Below are positions 50,321 through 59,319 of a stretch of 64,000 bases of DNA, piece by piece (within the stretch, counting starts at the first letter, position 1; every line of letters starts with the position of its first letter). The notes beneath the pieces are model-generated. The model worked only from the letters and a program-made list of their open reading frames with translations. It was not told the DNA's origin and searched no databases. This DNA comes from CAWCGU01 sp963795195 (lineage in GTDB: Bacteria; Actinomycetota; Thermoleophilia; Solirubrobacterales; 70-9), in assembly GCA_963795195.1 (NCBI GenBank), contig CAWCGU010000003.1, positions 310,001 to 374,000 on the forward strand, given 5' to 3'. The position numbers and the translations under genes are program-made.

Positions 50321-51450
50321 GGCCGCTGAACCAGTTGTCGCCCGGGCTCGATGCCCCAGCGGCCCGCGACGGCCTCGAGCTCTTCGCTGAGGGGCCAGCG
50401 ATCGGGGCGCTCGGGGCCGTCGTGCTCGGGGCTCGCCCCCTTCAGGGCCATGCAGCCGCTGTTGTCGCCGATCGTTCTGATTTCGGCCGCGTCCTCTGCC
50501 GTAAGCCGGGCTTCGGCCGGCAAGGCCGCCAGCTCGGAGCGCTTGTCCTCGATTGGCCTCGCGCCCGGCCCCGTCTCCTGGATCAGCGTTGGAACGACGC
50601 ATTTCACTGCGGCGTGGGCGAGGTTCCACCGGCAGGCCAGCTGCAGCGGGGTGAGGCCTGCGCGCTCGGCCACCGGCGCCAGCCGTTCGATTCGCTGCAG
50701 CCCGGCCTCGATCCAGCCGGCGGGCCGGAAGCTGCGATGGTCAGAGCGCGGCAGCTCGGTATCGGGGAGCAGGTCGCCCCAGAACAGCCCGCCGTAGTCC
50801 ACGACTCGTGTGATCACGTCGATCCCGCGTTTTGAAGCGGCATCGAGGCAGAGCTCCGCAGGCCATGGCTCGAGGGGGTTGAGGATCACCATCGCCCAGT
50901 CGATGCGGTCTCCGAAGCGCTCGAAGCAGGCCAGCAGATCGAGCGTGAAGCCGTTCGCGGGGCCGGGGGCGATCCCGATCAGGTCCGTCAGCCCGGCGTC
51001 GCGAAGGGACTGCATCCCGTCCCAAACGGTCTCGTTCTCGTAGCCGGTGCGATCGGGGTTGTGCAGCATCAGCAGGTCGAAGCGCTGGGCGCCGATCCGC
51101 TCCAGGCTGCGCTCCGTCGCCATCCGCAGATAGCTCGCGTAGTCCTCGGGGCCTCGCAGCCTCGGATCGGTGAAGCGGGGGAACCCTTTGGCGCCCTCGC
51201 GTTCGCCCTCGTAGAAGTCATGTCCCACGGCTCCGACCAGGCAGTAGTCGTCGCGGGGCACTCCATCCAGCGCCTCGCCGAGCAGGCTGTCGGCCTCGCC
51301 CGCCCCGTAGGCGTCGGCACTGAGCACCGTGTCGATGCCGTCGCCGGGACGCACGAGCGCCGTCAGGCGCCCGAGTTCGAGAACCTCGCCGAAATGCATG
51401 AACCGGCCACCGCTCCAGGTGCCGATCGCCTTCTCTCCCGGGGCCTTCAT
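50317..51450 (-). CDS. Aldo/keto reductase family protein
   Basis: A 377-residue TIM-barrel protein. Visible family features: DTVLSADAYGAGEADSLLGEAL (strand and helix around the catalytic Asp/Tyr), RFDLLMLHNPDRTGYENETVWDGM, DLIGIAPGPANGF, VILNPLEPW and TPLQLACRWNLAHAAVKCVVPT near the NADP site. It resembles the L-galactose/D-threo-aldose dehydrogenase branch more than classical aldose reductases. Divergent from tig with 63 bases between starts. Confidence 0.82.
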   Translation of the reverse strand: MKAPGEKAIGTWSGGRFMHFGEVLELGRLTALVRPGDGIDTVLSADAYGAGEADSLLGEALDGVPRDDYCLVGAVGHDFYEGEREGAKGFPRFTDPRLRGPEDYASYLRMATERSLERIGAQRFDLLMLHNPDRTGYENETVWDGMQSLRDAGLTDLIGIAPGPANGFTLDLLACFERFGDRIDWAMVILNPLEPWPAELCLDAASKRGIDVITRVVDYGGLFWGDLLPDTELPRSDHRSFRPAGWIEAGLQRIERLAPVAERAGLTPLQLACRWNLAHAAVKCVVPTLIQETGPGARPIEDKRSELAALPAEARLTAEDAAEIRTIGDNSGCMALKGASPEHDGPERPDRWPLSEELEAVAGRWGIEPGRQLVQRP

Positions 51451-51513
51451 CTGGCGTTCAAAGTTAGTCGCTCGCGGAACCGGGACCGCGCCCGACTATC
51501 GTTGGCGCCGCCA

Positions 51514-52932
51514 ATGAAGACGACCGTCACAGAGCTGCCCGAGTCACGAGCCCGCATCGAAGTCGAGGTCGAAGGCCCCGAGGTCGACGTCGGCGTGGAA
51601 CGGGCTGCAGCCGAACTTGGCCGCGAGCTCAAGATTCCCGGCTTCCGCAAGGGCAAGGTTCCGGCGCAGGTCGTTTTACAGCGAATCGGCCGCGGGGCCG
51701 TCATCGAGCAGGCGTTGCGCGACTCCCTGCCGGAGTGGTACGAGCGCGCCGTGATCGAGTCGGGGGTCTCGCCGATCGGCGACCCCAAGCTCGACGTCTC
51801 CTCGATGCCCGAAGCCAGCGGCGGACCACTGCAGTTCTCGATCGAGGTCGGCGTTCGGCCGACAGCGCAGCTCGGCGATTACAGGGGCCTCGAGGTCGGC
51901 AGGGCGGAGACGGAGGTGCCCGAGGAGGCGATCGCGGAACAGCTGGAACGGCTGCGTGAGGGCTTTGCGTCACTCAACCCGGTCCAACGCGAGGCCGCCG
52001 ACGGTGATCACCTCCTCGTCGACTACAAGGGCAGCATCGACGGTCAGCCCTTCGAGGGCGGCGAGGGACGCGACGAGCTGATCGAGCTGGGTGCCGGCCG
52101 CCTGATCGAGGACCTCGAGAAGGGCCTCGACGGCGCCAAGCCCGGAGAGACCCGCAACGTCGAAGTCACCTTTCCCGATGACTACCGAGCCGAGGAGCTC
52201 GCAGGCAAGGCCGCGAACTTCGAGGTCACCGTCAAGGAGGTTCGCGAAAAGGAGCTGCCAGACCTCGACGACGACTTCGCCGCCGACGCTTCCGAGTTCG
52301 ACACGCTCGAGGAGCTGCGCTCAGACATCTCTTCGAAGCTGGGTGAGATCTTCGAGCAGCGGGCCGACGAGGCTTTCCGCGGTGAGGCGGTTGAGGCTGC
52401 TGTCAACGCCGCGAGCGTGGACGTTCCAGGCGCCCTGGTGGAGGCCCGGGCTGAAGAGATGATCGACCGCTTCATGCGCCAGCTGCAGGGGCGCGGGATC
52501 GACCCCGAAACGTTCATGCGCGTCCAGGAGAACGGCCGCGAGGGAATGATCGCCGAGGCCAAGGGCGACGCCGAGCGCTCGCTCAAGCGCGAGGCCGTGA
52601 TCGTCGCGATCGCCGAGGCCGAGGACATCGAGGTCACCGAGGAGGAGATGCTCGAAGCGCTCAAGCCGGGACCAGGCCACGAGGACCACGGGCACGATCC
52701 ACCCGAGGTGGCGCTGGCGAAGCTGCGCGAGAGCGGCCGCGAGACGCTGCTTGCAGAGGACCTGCGTCTGCGCAAGGCCGTCGACCTCGTTGCCGAGAGC
52801 GCCGTGCCGATACCGCTCGAGCAGGCCGAAGCCCGCGAGGCGATCTGGACGCCCGACAAGGAGCGCGAGGTCGCTGCCCAGGAGGGCGGGGGAGAGTCCC
52901 CGCCCGAGAAGCTCTGGACTCCCGGCTCCTGA
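51514..52932 (+). CDS. tig: Trigger factor
   Basis: Ribosome-bound chaperone with peptidyl-prolyl isomerase activity. The 472-residue protein contains the N-terminal ribosome-binding signature IPGFRKGKVP, a central FKBP-type domain (DGDHLLVDYKGSIDGQPFEGG, LIEDLEKGLDGAKPGE) and the long helical C-terminal domain. A Pro/Glu-rich tail with PGHEDHGHDPPEV is lineage-specific. The ATG at 51514 gives the standard N-terminus MKTTVTELPES. The tig-clpP order is the common bacterial arrangement. Confidence 0.95.
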   Translation: MKTTVTELPESRARIEVEVEGPEVDVGVERAAAELGRELKIPGFRKGKVPAQVVLQRIGRGAVIEQALRDSLPEWYERAVIESGVSPIGDPKLDVSSMPEASGGPLQFSIEVGVRPTAQLGDYRGLEVGRAETEVPEEAIAEQLERLREGFASLNPVQREAADGDHLLVDYKGSIDGQPFEGGEGRDELIELGAGRLIEDLEKGLDGAKPGETRNVEVTFPDDYRAEELAGKAANFEVTVKEVREKELPDLDDDFAADASEFDTLEELRSDISSKLGEIFEQRADEAFRGEAVEAAVNAASVDVPGALVEARAEEMIDRFMRQLQGRGIDPETFMRVQENGREGMIAEAKGDAERSLKREAVIVAIAEAEDIEVTEEEMLEALKPGPGHEDHGHDPPEVALAKLRESGRETLLAEDLRLRKAVDLVAESAVPIPLEQAEAREAIWTPDKEREVAAQEGGGESPPEKLWTPGS

Positions 52933-52970
52933 AAAGGCCCGCCGAAGGCGATCGTTAGACTGCCCGATCC

Positions 52971-53555
52971 ATGAGCCCCCTCGTCCCGATGGTCATCGAG
53001 CAGAGTTCTCGCGGCGAGCGCGCGATGGACATCTACTCGCGCCTGCTCAACGAGCGGATCATCTTCCTCGGCACGCCCGTCACCGAGGACATCGCAAACC
53101 TGATCGTCGCTCAGTTGATCCACCTCGAGTCAGAAGATCCCGACAAGGACATCTCGATGTACATCAACTCGCCCGGCGGGTCGGTGTACGCGGGTCTCGC
53201 GATCTACGACACGATGCAGTTCATCAAGCCCGACGTGCAGACGATCTGCGTCGGCGTTGCGATGAGCATGGGTGCGCTGCTGCTTTCCGGCGGCGCCCAG
53301 GGCAAGCGGATGGCGCTGCCGAACGCCAAGATCCTGATTCACCAGGTTTCCGGCGGCTTCTCCGGTCAGGCGACGGACATCGAGATCCACGCCAAGGAGA
53401 TCATCGACATCCGGCGCCGGCTTGACGAGATCATCGCCAAGCACACAGGCCAGCCGCTCGAGAAGGTCGCCAAGGACACCGAGCGCGACTATTTCATGAG
53501 CGCCGAGGAGGCGGTCGAGTACAAGATCGTCGACCGGGTCCTCGAGCAGCGCTAG
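52971..53555 (+). CDS. clpP: ATP-dependent Clp protease proteolytic subunit
   Basis: A 194-residue serine protease subunit forming the ClpP barrel. The catalytic triad is S99 (GVAMSMGALLL), H124 (ILIHQVSGGF) and D173 (DTERDYFMS). The MYINSPGGSVYAGLAIYD segment is standard. It follows tig by 38 bases. The usual next gene clpX, or a second clpP, is absent; a secreted-protein gene follows instead. A 36-bp copy of the clpP 3' end recurs at 59168. Confidence 0.95.
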   Translation: MSPLVPMVIEQSSRGERAMDIYSRLLNERIIFLGTPVTEDIANLIVAQLIHLESEDPDKDISMYINSPGGSVYAGLAIYDTMQFIKPDVQTICVGVAMSMGALLLSGGAQGKRMALPNAKILIHQVSGGFSGQATDIEIHAKEIIDIRRRLDEIIAKHTGQPLEKVAKDTERDYFMSAEEAVEYKIVDRVLEQR

Positions 53556-53560
53556 GCCGC

Positions 53561-54456
53561 GTGGCGCGAGTCATCGGGTTGAGCGTGGCTGCGGGGGCGG
53601 CGGTTCTGCTCTGCGTGCCCGCCGCAGCGCAAGCCGGGGGAGCGGGCAAGACCATTCAGGTGCGCCCCGGCAAGAACGCGATCACGAAGGCGCTCGCCAG
53701 GGCTCGCAACGGCGACACGCTGAAGATCCGGGGCGGCAGCTACCGCGAGTCGTTCAGTGTCACCAAGCGGGTGCGGATCATCGGCGCAAAGGGCAAGCGC
53801 CCGGTGATCGACGGTCGCTGCAAGGTGGGGATCGTCATCGACGTGCGCGTGAGCGGCGTCACCGTCGACCACGTTTCGGTCCGGGGCGCCGCCGAAGGCT
53901 TCGGCTTCCCCTCGATCGCCCTCAATTTCGCCGGCGTCGCCAGCGGCCGCGCGCACGACGTCCTCACCAAGGAGACCTGCGGTGACGGCAAGTACGGGAT
54001 CAACGTCTTTGACAGCGAGCGAGTCAAGGTGATCGACAACGTCGCCAGTGGCTATCGCGACTCGGGCATCTACGTCGGTGAGATCTCGAGCACGGGCGGC
54101 GGCACGCTGCGGGTCAGCCGCAACCGCACCTTCGGCAACAACCGCGGCTTCATCATCGAGAACATCTCAGGCGGTGACGTCCTCCTCGACTCCAACATCG
54201 CCAACCGCAACGCGATTGCCGGAGTGGGGGCGCCGGCGGGCATCTTCCTGCACGCAGCGACGGCACCCGGCTTGACGAAAACACGTTCCGCGAGAACGGC
54301 AGCTACGGCATCCACCTCGATGCTGACTCAGACGGCAACGTGCTTACGGCAAACACCGTCACAGACAACCCCACGAACCTGTTCGACGAAGGTCGGGGCA
54401 ACTGCGGCACAGGCAACCAGTTCGGGGACGCGGGAAACGTCCTTCCTCCCTGTTGA
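53561..54456 (+). CDS. Secreted right-handed parallel beta-helix protein (frameshifted)
   Basis: Starts at a GTG 5 bases after clpP with a signal peptide (GLSVAAGAAVLLCVPAAAQA). The repeats IQVRPGKNAITKALARARNGDTLKI, GVTVDHVSVRG, GINVFDSERVKVIDNVASGY, SGIYVGEIS and NRTFGNNRGFIIENISGG have the Asn/Gly ladder of NosD/pectate-lyase-like helices. Near 54265 the frame changes and continues as LDENTFRENGSYGIHLD to NVLPPC at 54456. Joined length about 298 residues. The stop overlaps the TTG start of the FAH gene. Confidence 0.8.
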
Positions 54457-55280
54457 GCCGGCTGGTCACCTTTCGCGATCCAGGCGGCGTGATTCGCGTC
54501 GGCCTCCTCGGTGCAGACCGCGTCGCAGTGCTGCTGGCAGCCACCATGCTCGATTTCCTCGCGGGCGAGGGGCAGGAGCCGGCCGGTGCCGAGCACGAGT
54601 TGGCCGAGGTGACTCTGATCGCCCCCGTCCCCGACCCCCCGAGCGTTCGCGATTTCTACTCCTTCGAAGGTCACGTGTCCGCCGGCTGGCGGCGCCGCGG
54701 AGGGGAGATCCCGCCCGCCTGGTACGAGGCCCCGGCGTTCTACTTCTCCAACCCCGCCTCGGTTCGCGGGCCGGGCGAGCCGGTGAGGCGTCCCGCCGGT
54801 ACCCAGATGCTCGACTTCGAGCTCGAACTGGCGGCGGTGATCGGCGTCGGAGGAGAGATCGCGGGATTCACGCTGATGAACGACTGGAGTGCCCGCGACA
54901 CCCAGCGCCGCGAGATGGAGATCGGGCTGGGGCCGGCCAAGGGCAAGGACTTCGCACTTTCCATTGGCCCGTGGATTGCCACTCCCGACGAGCTCCCTTA
55001 CGAGGATGGCCGCCTCAACATCGAGGCGGTCGCCGCCGTCAACGGGCGTGAGCTGACGCGGACGAATGCGGCCGAGATGCACTGGACCTGGCCCGAGCTC
55101 GTCGCCCATGCGGCGCGAGACACTCGCCTGCGACCGGGGGATGTGATCGGCTCAGGGGCGCTGAACCGAGGTTGCCTGCTGGAGCTGGGCCCAATCGACG
55201 GTGAGCGCTATCTCGAAGCCGGAGACGTGGTCACCCTCAGCGCCCCCGGGTTCGGGACGCTGGAAACCGAGATCCGCTAG
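54453..55280 (+). CDS. Fumarylacetoacetate hydrolase family protein
   Basis: A 275-residue protein from a TTG at 54453. FAH-fold motifs are clear: VRDFYSFEGHV with the catalytic His, MLDFELELAAVIG (metal Glu pair), GFTLMNDWSARDTQRREM (metal Asp) and GPAKGKDFALSIGPW. In context it should hydrolyse fumarylacetoacetate to fumarate and acetoacetate, the last step of homogentisate breakdown. Related proteins hydrolyse other acylpyruvates, so the pathway assignment leans on the neighbours hpd, hmgA and phhA. Confidence 0.85.
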   Translation: MSRLVTFRDPGGVIRVGLLGADRVAVLLAATMLDFLAGEGQEPAGAEHELAEVTLIAPVPDPPSVRDFYSFEGHVSAGWRRRGGEIPPAWYEAPAFYFSNPASVRGPGEPVRRPAGTQMLDFELELAAVIGVGGEIAGFTLMNDWSARDTQRREMEIGLGPAKGKDFALSIGPWIATPDELPYEDGRLNIEAVAAVNGRELTRTNAAEMHWTWPELVAHAARDTRLRPGDVIGSGALNRGCLLELGPIDGERYLEAGDVVTLSAPGFGTLETEIR

Positions 55281-55333
55281 CAAGGCCCAGCAAGGGGGCA
55301 GCAAGGGGTCTGACCCAAAAGGGACAGAGCGGC

Positions 55334-55777
55334 TCACTCCACCGGGCGCTCGAACAGGGTCGAGAGCACGACCTGGGTCTGGGTTCTGAGGATCCCGCGC
55401 GTGTCGCGCAGGCGCTCGAGCGCCTCTTCGAGGTGCTCGGTGTCACGGGCGTACAGGTGCAGGATCGCGCTGGCCTCGCCCGCGATCGTGTGCGCCGAGG
55501 CGACCTCCGGATGGCGGCCGGCGGCGGCGAGAATCTCAGCCCCGGACATCTGACCCTCGCAGAACAGCGAAACGATCGCGTGGGTGGTCCAGCCGAGGGC
55601 GACGTGGTCGAGCACCGCCGAGTAGCCGCGGATCACGCCGGCGCCCTCCAGCCGGTCGACCCGGCGCTTGACGGCCGGGGCGCTCAGTGAGACCCGCGAA
55701 CCGATGTCCTGAAAGGAACGGCGGGCATTCTCACGCAGCAGCGCAACGATCTGCTGGTCTATGCGGTCAAGATTCAC
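55334..55777 (-). CDS. Lrp/AsnC family transcriptional regulator
   Basis: A 147-residue regulator: N-terminal helix-turn-helix (DRIDQQIVALLRENARRSFQDIG, SAPAVKRRVDRLEGAGVIRGY) and C-terminal RAM effector domain (THAIVSLFCEG, VASAHTIAGEASAILHLYARD). Divergently transcribed from hpd across about 77 bases that contain a symmetrical element. Likely senses an aromatic amino acid or intermediate and controls the phenylalanine/tyrosine degradation genes. Confidence 0.9.
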   Translation of the reverse strand: MNLDRIDQQIVALLRENARRSFQDIGSRVSLSAPAVKRRVDRLEGAGVIRGYSAVLDHVALGWTTHAIVSLFCEGQMSGAEILAAAGRHPEVASAHTIAGEASAILHLYARDTEHLEEALERLRDTRGILRTQTQVVLSTLFERPVE

Positions 55778-55795
55778 GTTTGGACCCTGCTAGAC

Positions 55796-55813
55796 GCAAT
55801 GAATGTGCATTGC
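55796..55813. promoter_or_regulatory. Inverted repeat, probable Lrp/AsnC operator
   Basis: GCAATG and CATTGC are reverse complements separated by 6 bases (18 bp in all), in the centre of the intergenic region between the Lrp/AsnC gene and hpd. Size and position fit a dimeric regulator site covering both promoters. Confidence 0.55.
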
Positions 55814-55854
55814 ATTCGCCTGCATAGCGGGGAATCATAAAGGGGAGAGCAGAG

Positions 55855-57009
55855 ATGCGGCCCCCGAGCACAGCCACAGCCAGCACCGTCCCAGCGCCCG
55901 CGGCCGCTGCGCGCGCCGGCGCCGACTCGATGCCGCTGCACGGCATCGACCACATCGAGCTCTACGTCGGGAACGCCGCCCAGGCCGCCTACTTCTACGC
56001 AAACGCATTCGGCTTTCGCCCCGTCGCCTACGCCGGGCTCGAAACGGGCCTGCGTGACCACACGTCGCACGTTCTCGAGCAGGGCCGGGTACGGCTCGTG
56101 CTCACGGGATCGCTTCGCTCCGGCACCGAGATCGCCCGCCATCACGCCCGGCACGGGGACGGCGTGGCGTCGATCGCATTGTCCGTCCCCGACGTGGAGC
56201 ACGCCTACGCGCAAGCCGTCCGGCGCGGCGCGCGCGGCGTCGAGGCGCCCAGCCAGCACTCAGATGAGCACGGGGTCGTGCGCCTGGCGAGCATTGCGGC
56301 CTACGGCGAGACGATGCACACCTTCGTTGACCGAACCGCCTACGACGGGCCCTTCATGCCTGGCTTCGCGCAGGCCGAACGGACGTTGCCGCCCAGCGAG
56401 GACCGGCTTGTGGCGATCGATCACGTGGTCGGGAACGTCGAACTCGGCCGCATGCAGGAGTGGGTGCGCTTCTACGAGGACGTCTTCGGCATGGACGAGC
56501 TCGTGCACTTCTCCGACGAGGCGATCTCGACGGAGTACTCGGCGCTGATGTCCAAGGTCGTGGCAAGCGGCGACGGGCGGATCAAGTTCCCGATCAACGA
56601 GCCCGCCGAGAGCCTGCGCCGCTCGCAGATCGACGAGTACCTCGAGTTTTACGAGGGTCCCGGAGCCCAGCACATCGCGCTGGCCACCCGCGACATCGTC
56701 GGCGCGGTCGCCGAGCTGCGCAGCCGCGGGGTCGAGTTCCTGCCGATCCCCGACGCCTACTACGCAGAGGTGCCCGCGCGGGTGCCCGAGGTCGCCTCGC
56801 AGCTCGCCGACCTGCGCCGCCACGGGATCCTCGTCGACCACGACGACGAGGGCTATCTGCTGCAGATCTTCACCAAGCCGCTCGGCGACCGGCCGACGAT
56901 CTTCTTCGAGCTGATCGAGCGGCACGGCGCGACGGGTTTCGGGGCCGGCAACTTCAAGGCGCTGTTCGAAGCGATCGAGCGCGAGCAGGAGCGCAGGGGG
57001 AACCTGTGA
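55855..57009 (+). CDS. hpd: 4-hydroxyphenylpyruvate dioxygenase
   Basis: Fe(II) enzyme converting 4-hydroxyphenylpyruvate to homogentisate. The 384-residue protein has the two VOC-type halves. The three iron ligands are recognisable: His in AIDHVVGNVE, His in GAQHIALATRD and Glu in IFFELIERHG. The C-terminal GFGAGNFKALFEAIEREQERRG motif is diagnostic. A good ribosome-binding site (AAAGGGGAG) precedes the ATG at 55855. First gene of the rightward hpd-hmgA-phhA series. Confidence 0.95.
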   Translation: MRPPSTATASTVPAPAAAARAGADSMPLHGIDHIELYVGNAAQAAYFYANAFGFRPVAYAGLETGLRDHTSHVLEQGRVRLVLTGSLRSGTEIARHHARHGDGVASIALSVPDVEHAYAQAVRRGARGVEAPSQHSDEHGVVRLASIAAYGETMHTFVDRTAYDGPFMPGFAQAERTLPPSEDRLVAIDHVVGNVELGRMQEWVRFYEDVFGMDELVHFSDEAISTEYSALMSKVVASGDGRIKFPINEPAESLRRSQIDEYLEFYEGPGAQHIALATRDIVGAVAELRSRGVEFLPIPDAYYAEVPARVPEVASQLADLRRHGILVDHDDEGYLLQIFTKPLGDRPTIFFELIERHGATGFGAGNFKALFEAIEREQERRGNL

Positions 57010-57034
57010 ATTCGCTGAGCGCGGGAGGCCGCTA

Positions 57035-58267
57035 GTGCGCTATGCCAGTCTCGGAAAGGTGCCCGCGAAGCGCCACGTTCAGTTCCGCGAGAACGGGACG
57101 CTGCTGACCGAGGAGGTGCTCGGATTCGAAGGCTTCAGCGGCAACGAATCGATCCTCTACCACCTCGTCTCACCCTGTCGGGTGAGGGAGATCGGGGGCT
57201 TCGAGCCAATCGCACGCGACGAGTGGGTCCCGGAGACCCATGTCCACCGGCTCACCGACACCAACCCGGTGCCGCCCGGAGGCGATTGGCTCGACTGCCG
57301 CCGGCTTCTGCAATGGAACTCCGATATCGAGGTCTCGATCTGCAAGCCAACCGCCGAGCGCGAGGGCTTCTACCGAAACGGCGAGGGTGACGAGATCCTC
57401 TTCATCCACCGCGGCACCGGCACGGTGGAAACGATGTTCGGCGACGTGCCCTACCGGCCACACGACTACGTCGTTATTCCGCGCGGGACCACCTACCGGG
57501 TGCGCATGGACGGGGCCTCGCCGGACGAGCAGGTGTGGCTCTGCTTCTTCACCCCGGGGGAGGTTGAGACGCCCAACCGCTACCGCAACCGCTACGGCCA
57601 GCTGCTGGAGCAGGCGCCGTTCTCACACCGCGACTTCCACCCGCCCCGCGAGCTGCGCACGCACCGCGAGCGAGGCGAGTTCGAGCTGACCGTGCGCGTC
57701 CGCGACGGCCACCAGTCCTATCTGCTCGACTATCACCCCTTCGACGTCGTCGGCTGGGACGGCTACGTCTATCCCTACACCTTCAACACCGACGACTTCG
57801 AACCGGTCACCGGCCGCATCCACATGCCGCCGCCGGTGCATCAGACCTTCCAGGGGCAGAACTTCGTGATCTGCTCGTTCTGCCCCCGCGAGCTCGACTA
57901 CGACCCGCAGGCGATCGCGCTTCCCTACCACCATTCGAACGTGCAGTCGGAGGAGGCGATCTACTACGTCGACGGGCAGTTCGGGTCGCGCAAGGGCGTC
58001 GACGTGGGCATGATTACGCTGCATCCCAGCGGGCTGCCGCACGGTCCTCAGCCCGGCCTGGTGGAGGCGTCACTCGGCCTACGCAGGACCGAGGAGCTCG
58101 CGGTGATGTGGGACACCTTCAAGCCGCTGCGCCTGAGCAGACTCGCCCGCGAGCTCGACCGGCCCGAGTACGCGCTCTCCTGGTACGACCCGGAGCGGCG
58201 AGCCGCTGGTGACGGCGACGGGATAGGGGAGCCATGTTCGAGGAGGCCCAGCTGTACTCGCCGGTGA
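57035..58267 (+). CDS. hmgA: Homogentisate 1,2-dioxygenase
   Basis: Ring-cleaving Fe(II) dioxygenase giving maleylacetoacetate. It starts at a GTG 25 bases after hpd. The cupin-type core is visible (GDEILFIHRGTGTVETMFGD, DYVVIPRGTTYRV), followed by the metal-site region LPYHHSNVQSEEAIYYVDGQ with His and Glu ligands and SGLPHGPQPG with the last His. The frame runs 34 bases into phhA with an unlikely tail. A TAG in the next frame near 58225 may be the real stop if one base is missing. It is on the short side for the family (about 390-410 residues). Confidence 0.92.
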   Translation: MRYASLGKVPAKRHVQFRENGTLLTEEVLGFEGFSGNESILYHLVSPCRVREIGGFEPIARDEWVPETHVHRLTDTNPVPPGGDWLDCRRLLQWNSDIEVSICKPTAEREGFYRNGEGDEILFIHRGTGTVETMFGDVPYRPHDYVVIPRGTTYRVRMDGASPDEQVWLCFFTPGEVETPNRYRNRYGQLLEQAPFSHRDFHPPRELRTHRERGEFELTVRVRDGHQSYLLDYHPFDVVGWDGYVYPYTFNTDDFEPVTGRIHMPPPVHQTFQGQNFVICSFCPRELDYDPQAIALPYHHSNVQSEEAIYYVDGQFGSRKGVDVGMITLHPSGLPHGPQPGLVEASLGLRRTEELAVMWDTFKPLRLSRLARELDRPEYALSWYDPERRAAGDGDGIGEPCSRRPSCTRR

Positions 58268-59167
58268 CGACGACCGCGCAAGGCGACGTCACCGTTCACC
58301 TCTCCGACGAGCACCCGGGGGTGAACGACGCCTGCTACCGGGAGCGACGCAACGCGATCGCGGCGGCGGCGCTGGGGTGGAGCTCGTCCCAACCGGTCCC
58401 GCGGATCGACTACACGGACGCCGAGCAGCAGGTCTGGCGGACGGTCTGCCGTGAGTTGCGACCCAAGCACGAGCGCTACGCGTGCCGAGCTTTCCGCGAC
58501 GCGGTGACGGCCTTGGACCTCCCGCGCGATCGCATTCCACAGCTCGACGAGGTCACTCGGAGGCTGGTCTCCGCTGACCGGATTCGAGTACGTCCCCGCG
58601 GCGGGGATCGTGCCGCTCGGAGAGTTCTACGGGTCACTCGCCGACGGCCGTTTCCACTCCACCCAGTACGTCCGCCACCACGATGCGCCGCTCTACACGC
58701 CGGAGCCCGACCTGATTCACGAAGTTGTCGGGCATGCCCACCTGCTCGCCGATCCTCAGTTCGCCGAGCTCAACCGGCTCGCCGGCCAGGCCGCCCGGCG
58801 CGCCGAGACCGAACGGGGCCTACAGCTCGTTGCCGACGTCTTCTGGTTCACGATCGAGTTCGGCGTCCTCTACGAGGAGGGCGAGCTGCGTGCCTATGGC
58901 GCGGGAATCCTCTCTTCGTACGGCGAGATCGAGGAGTTCCGCGGCATGGAGATCCGGCCGCTCGACTTTGCGGCGATGGCGACGACCGATTACGAAATCA
59001 CCAAGTACCAGCCGATCCTCTTCGCGGCCGAGTCGACGGAGCATCTGGTCGACTCGGTCGGAGGGTTCTTCGCGACCTGCGACGACGACACGCCGCGCCG
59101 CCTGGCGATGGACCCTGTTGAGGGGTCCGCGGCCTCGCCGTCGTTTGCCGGGACGCGCTGTCCGTAG
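58234..59167 (+). CDS. phhA: Phenylalanine 4-hydroxylase (frameshifted)
   Basis: Pterin-dependent non-haem iron enzyme making tyrosine from phenylalanine. The N-terminal part (VHLSDEHPGVNDACYRERRNAIA, YTDAEQQVWRTVCRELRPKHERYAC) is followed by a frame change near 58590. The catalytic core is then readable: FEYVPAAGIVPLGEFYGSLADG, FHSTQYVRHHDAPLYTPEPD, the iron motif DLIHEVVGHAHLL and the third ligand Glu in FTIEFGVLYEEG. Joined length about 310 residues. It overlaps the hmgA frame, so the three genes are one operon. The frameshift is probably an indel. Confidence 0.93.
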
Positions 59168-59203
59168 CAAGGTCGTCGACCGGGTTCTCGAGCAGCGCTG
59201 GGC
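59168..59203 (+). repeat. Copy of the clpP 3' end
   Basis: 36 bases matching 53522-53557 at 33 positions, including the codons for VDRVLEQR and what would be the clpP stop (TAG changed to TGG). No other part of clpP is nearby. The two copies form direct repeats around the 5.6-kb segment that carries the beta-helix protein and the aromatic degradation genes. Confidence 0.75.
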
Positions 59204-59319
59204 GAATCTCAGGCGGCCGGGTAGCGGTTCGGAGATCTGTTGCGGTTCCCAGAGCGAGTCTCGGGTCGTCAGCCGACTCCTGCCCGTGCGGTGAAAAACG
59301 CCGGTGGTAGGGTGGACGC

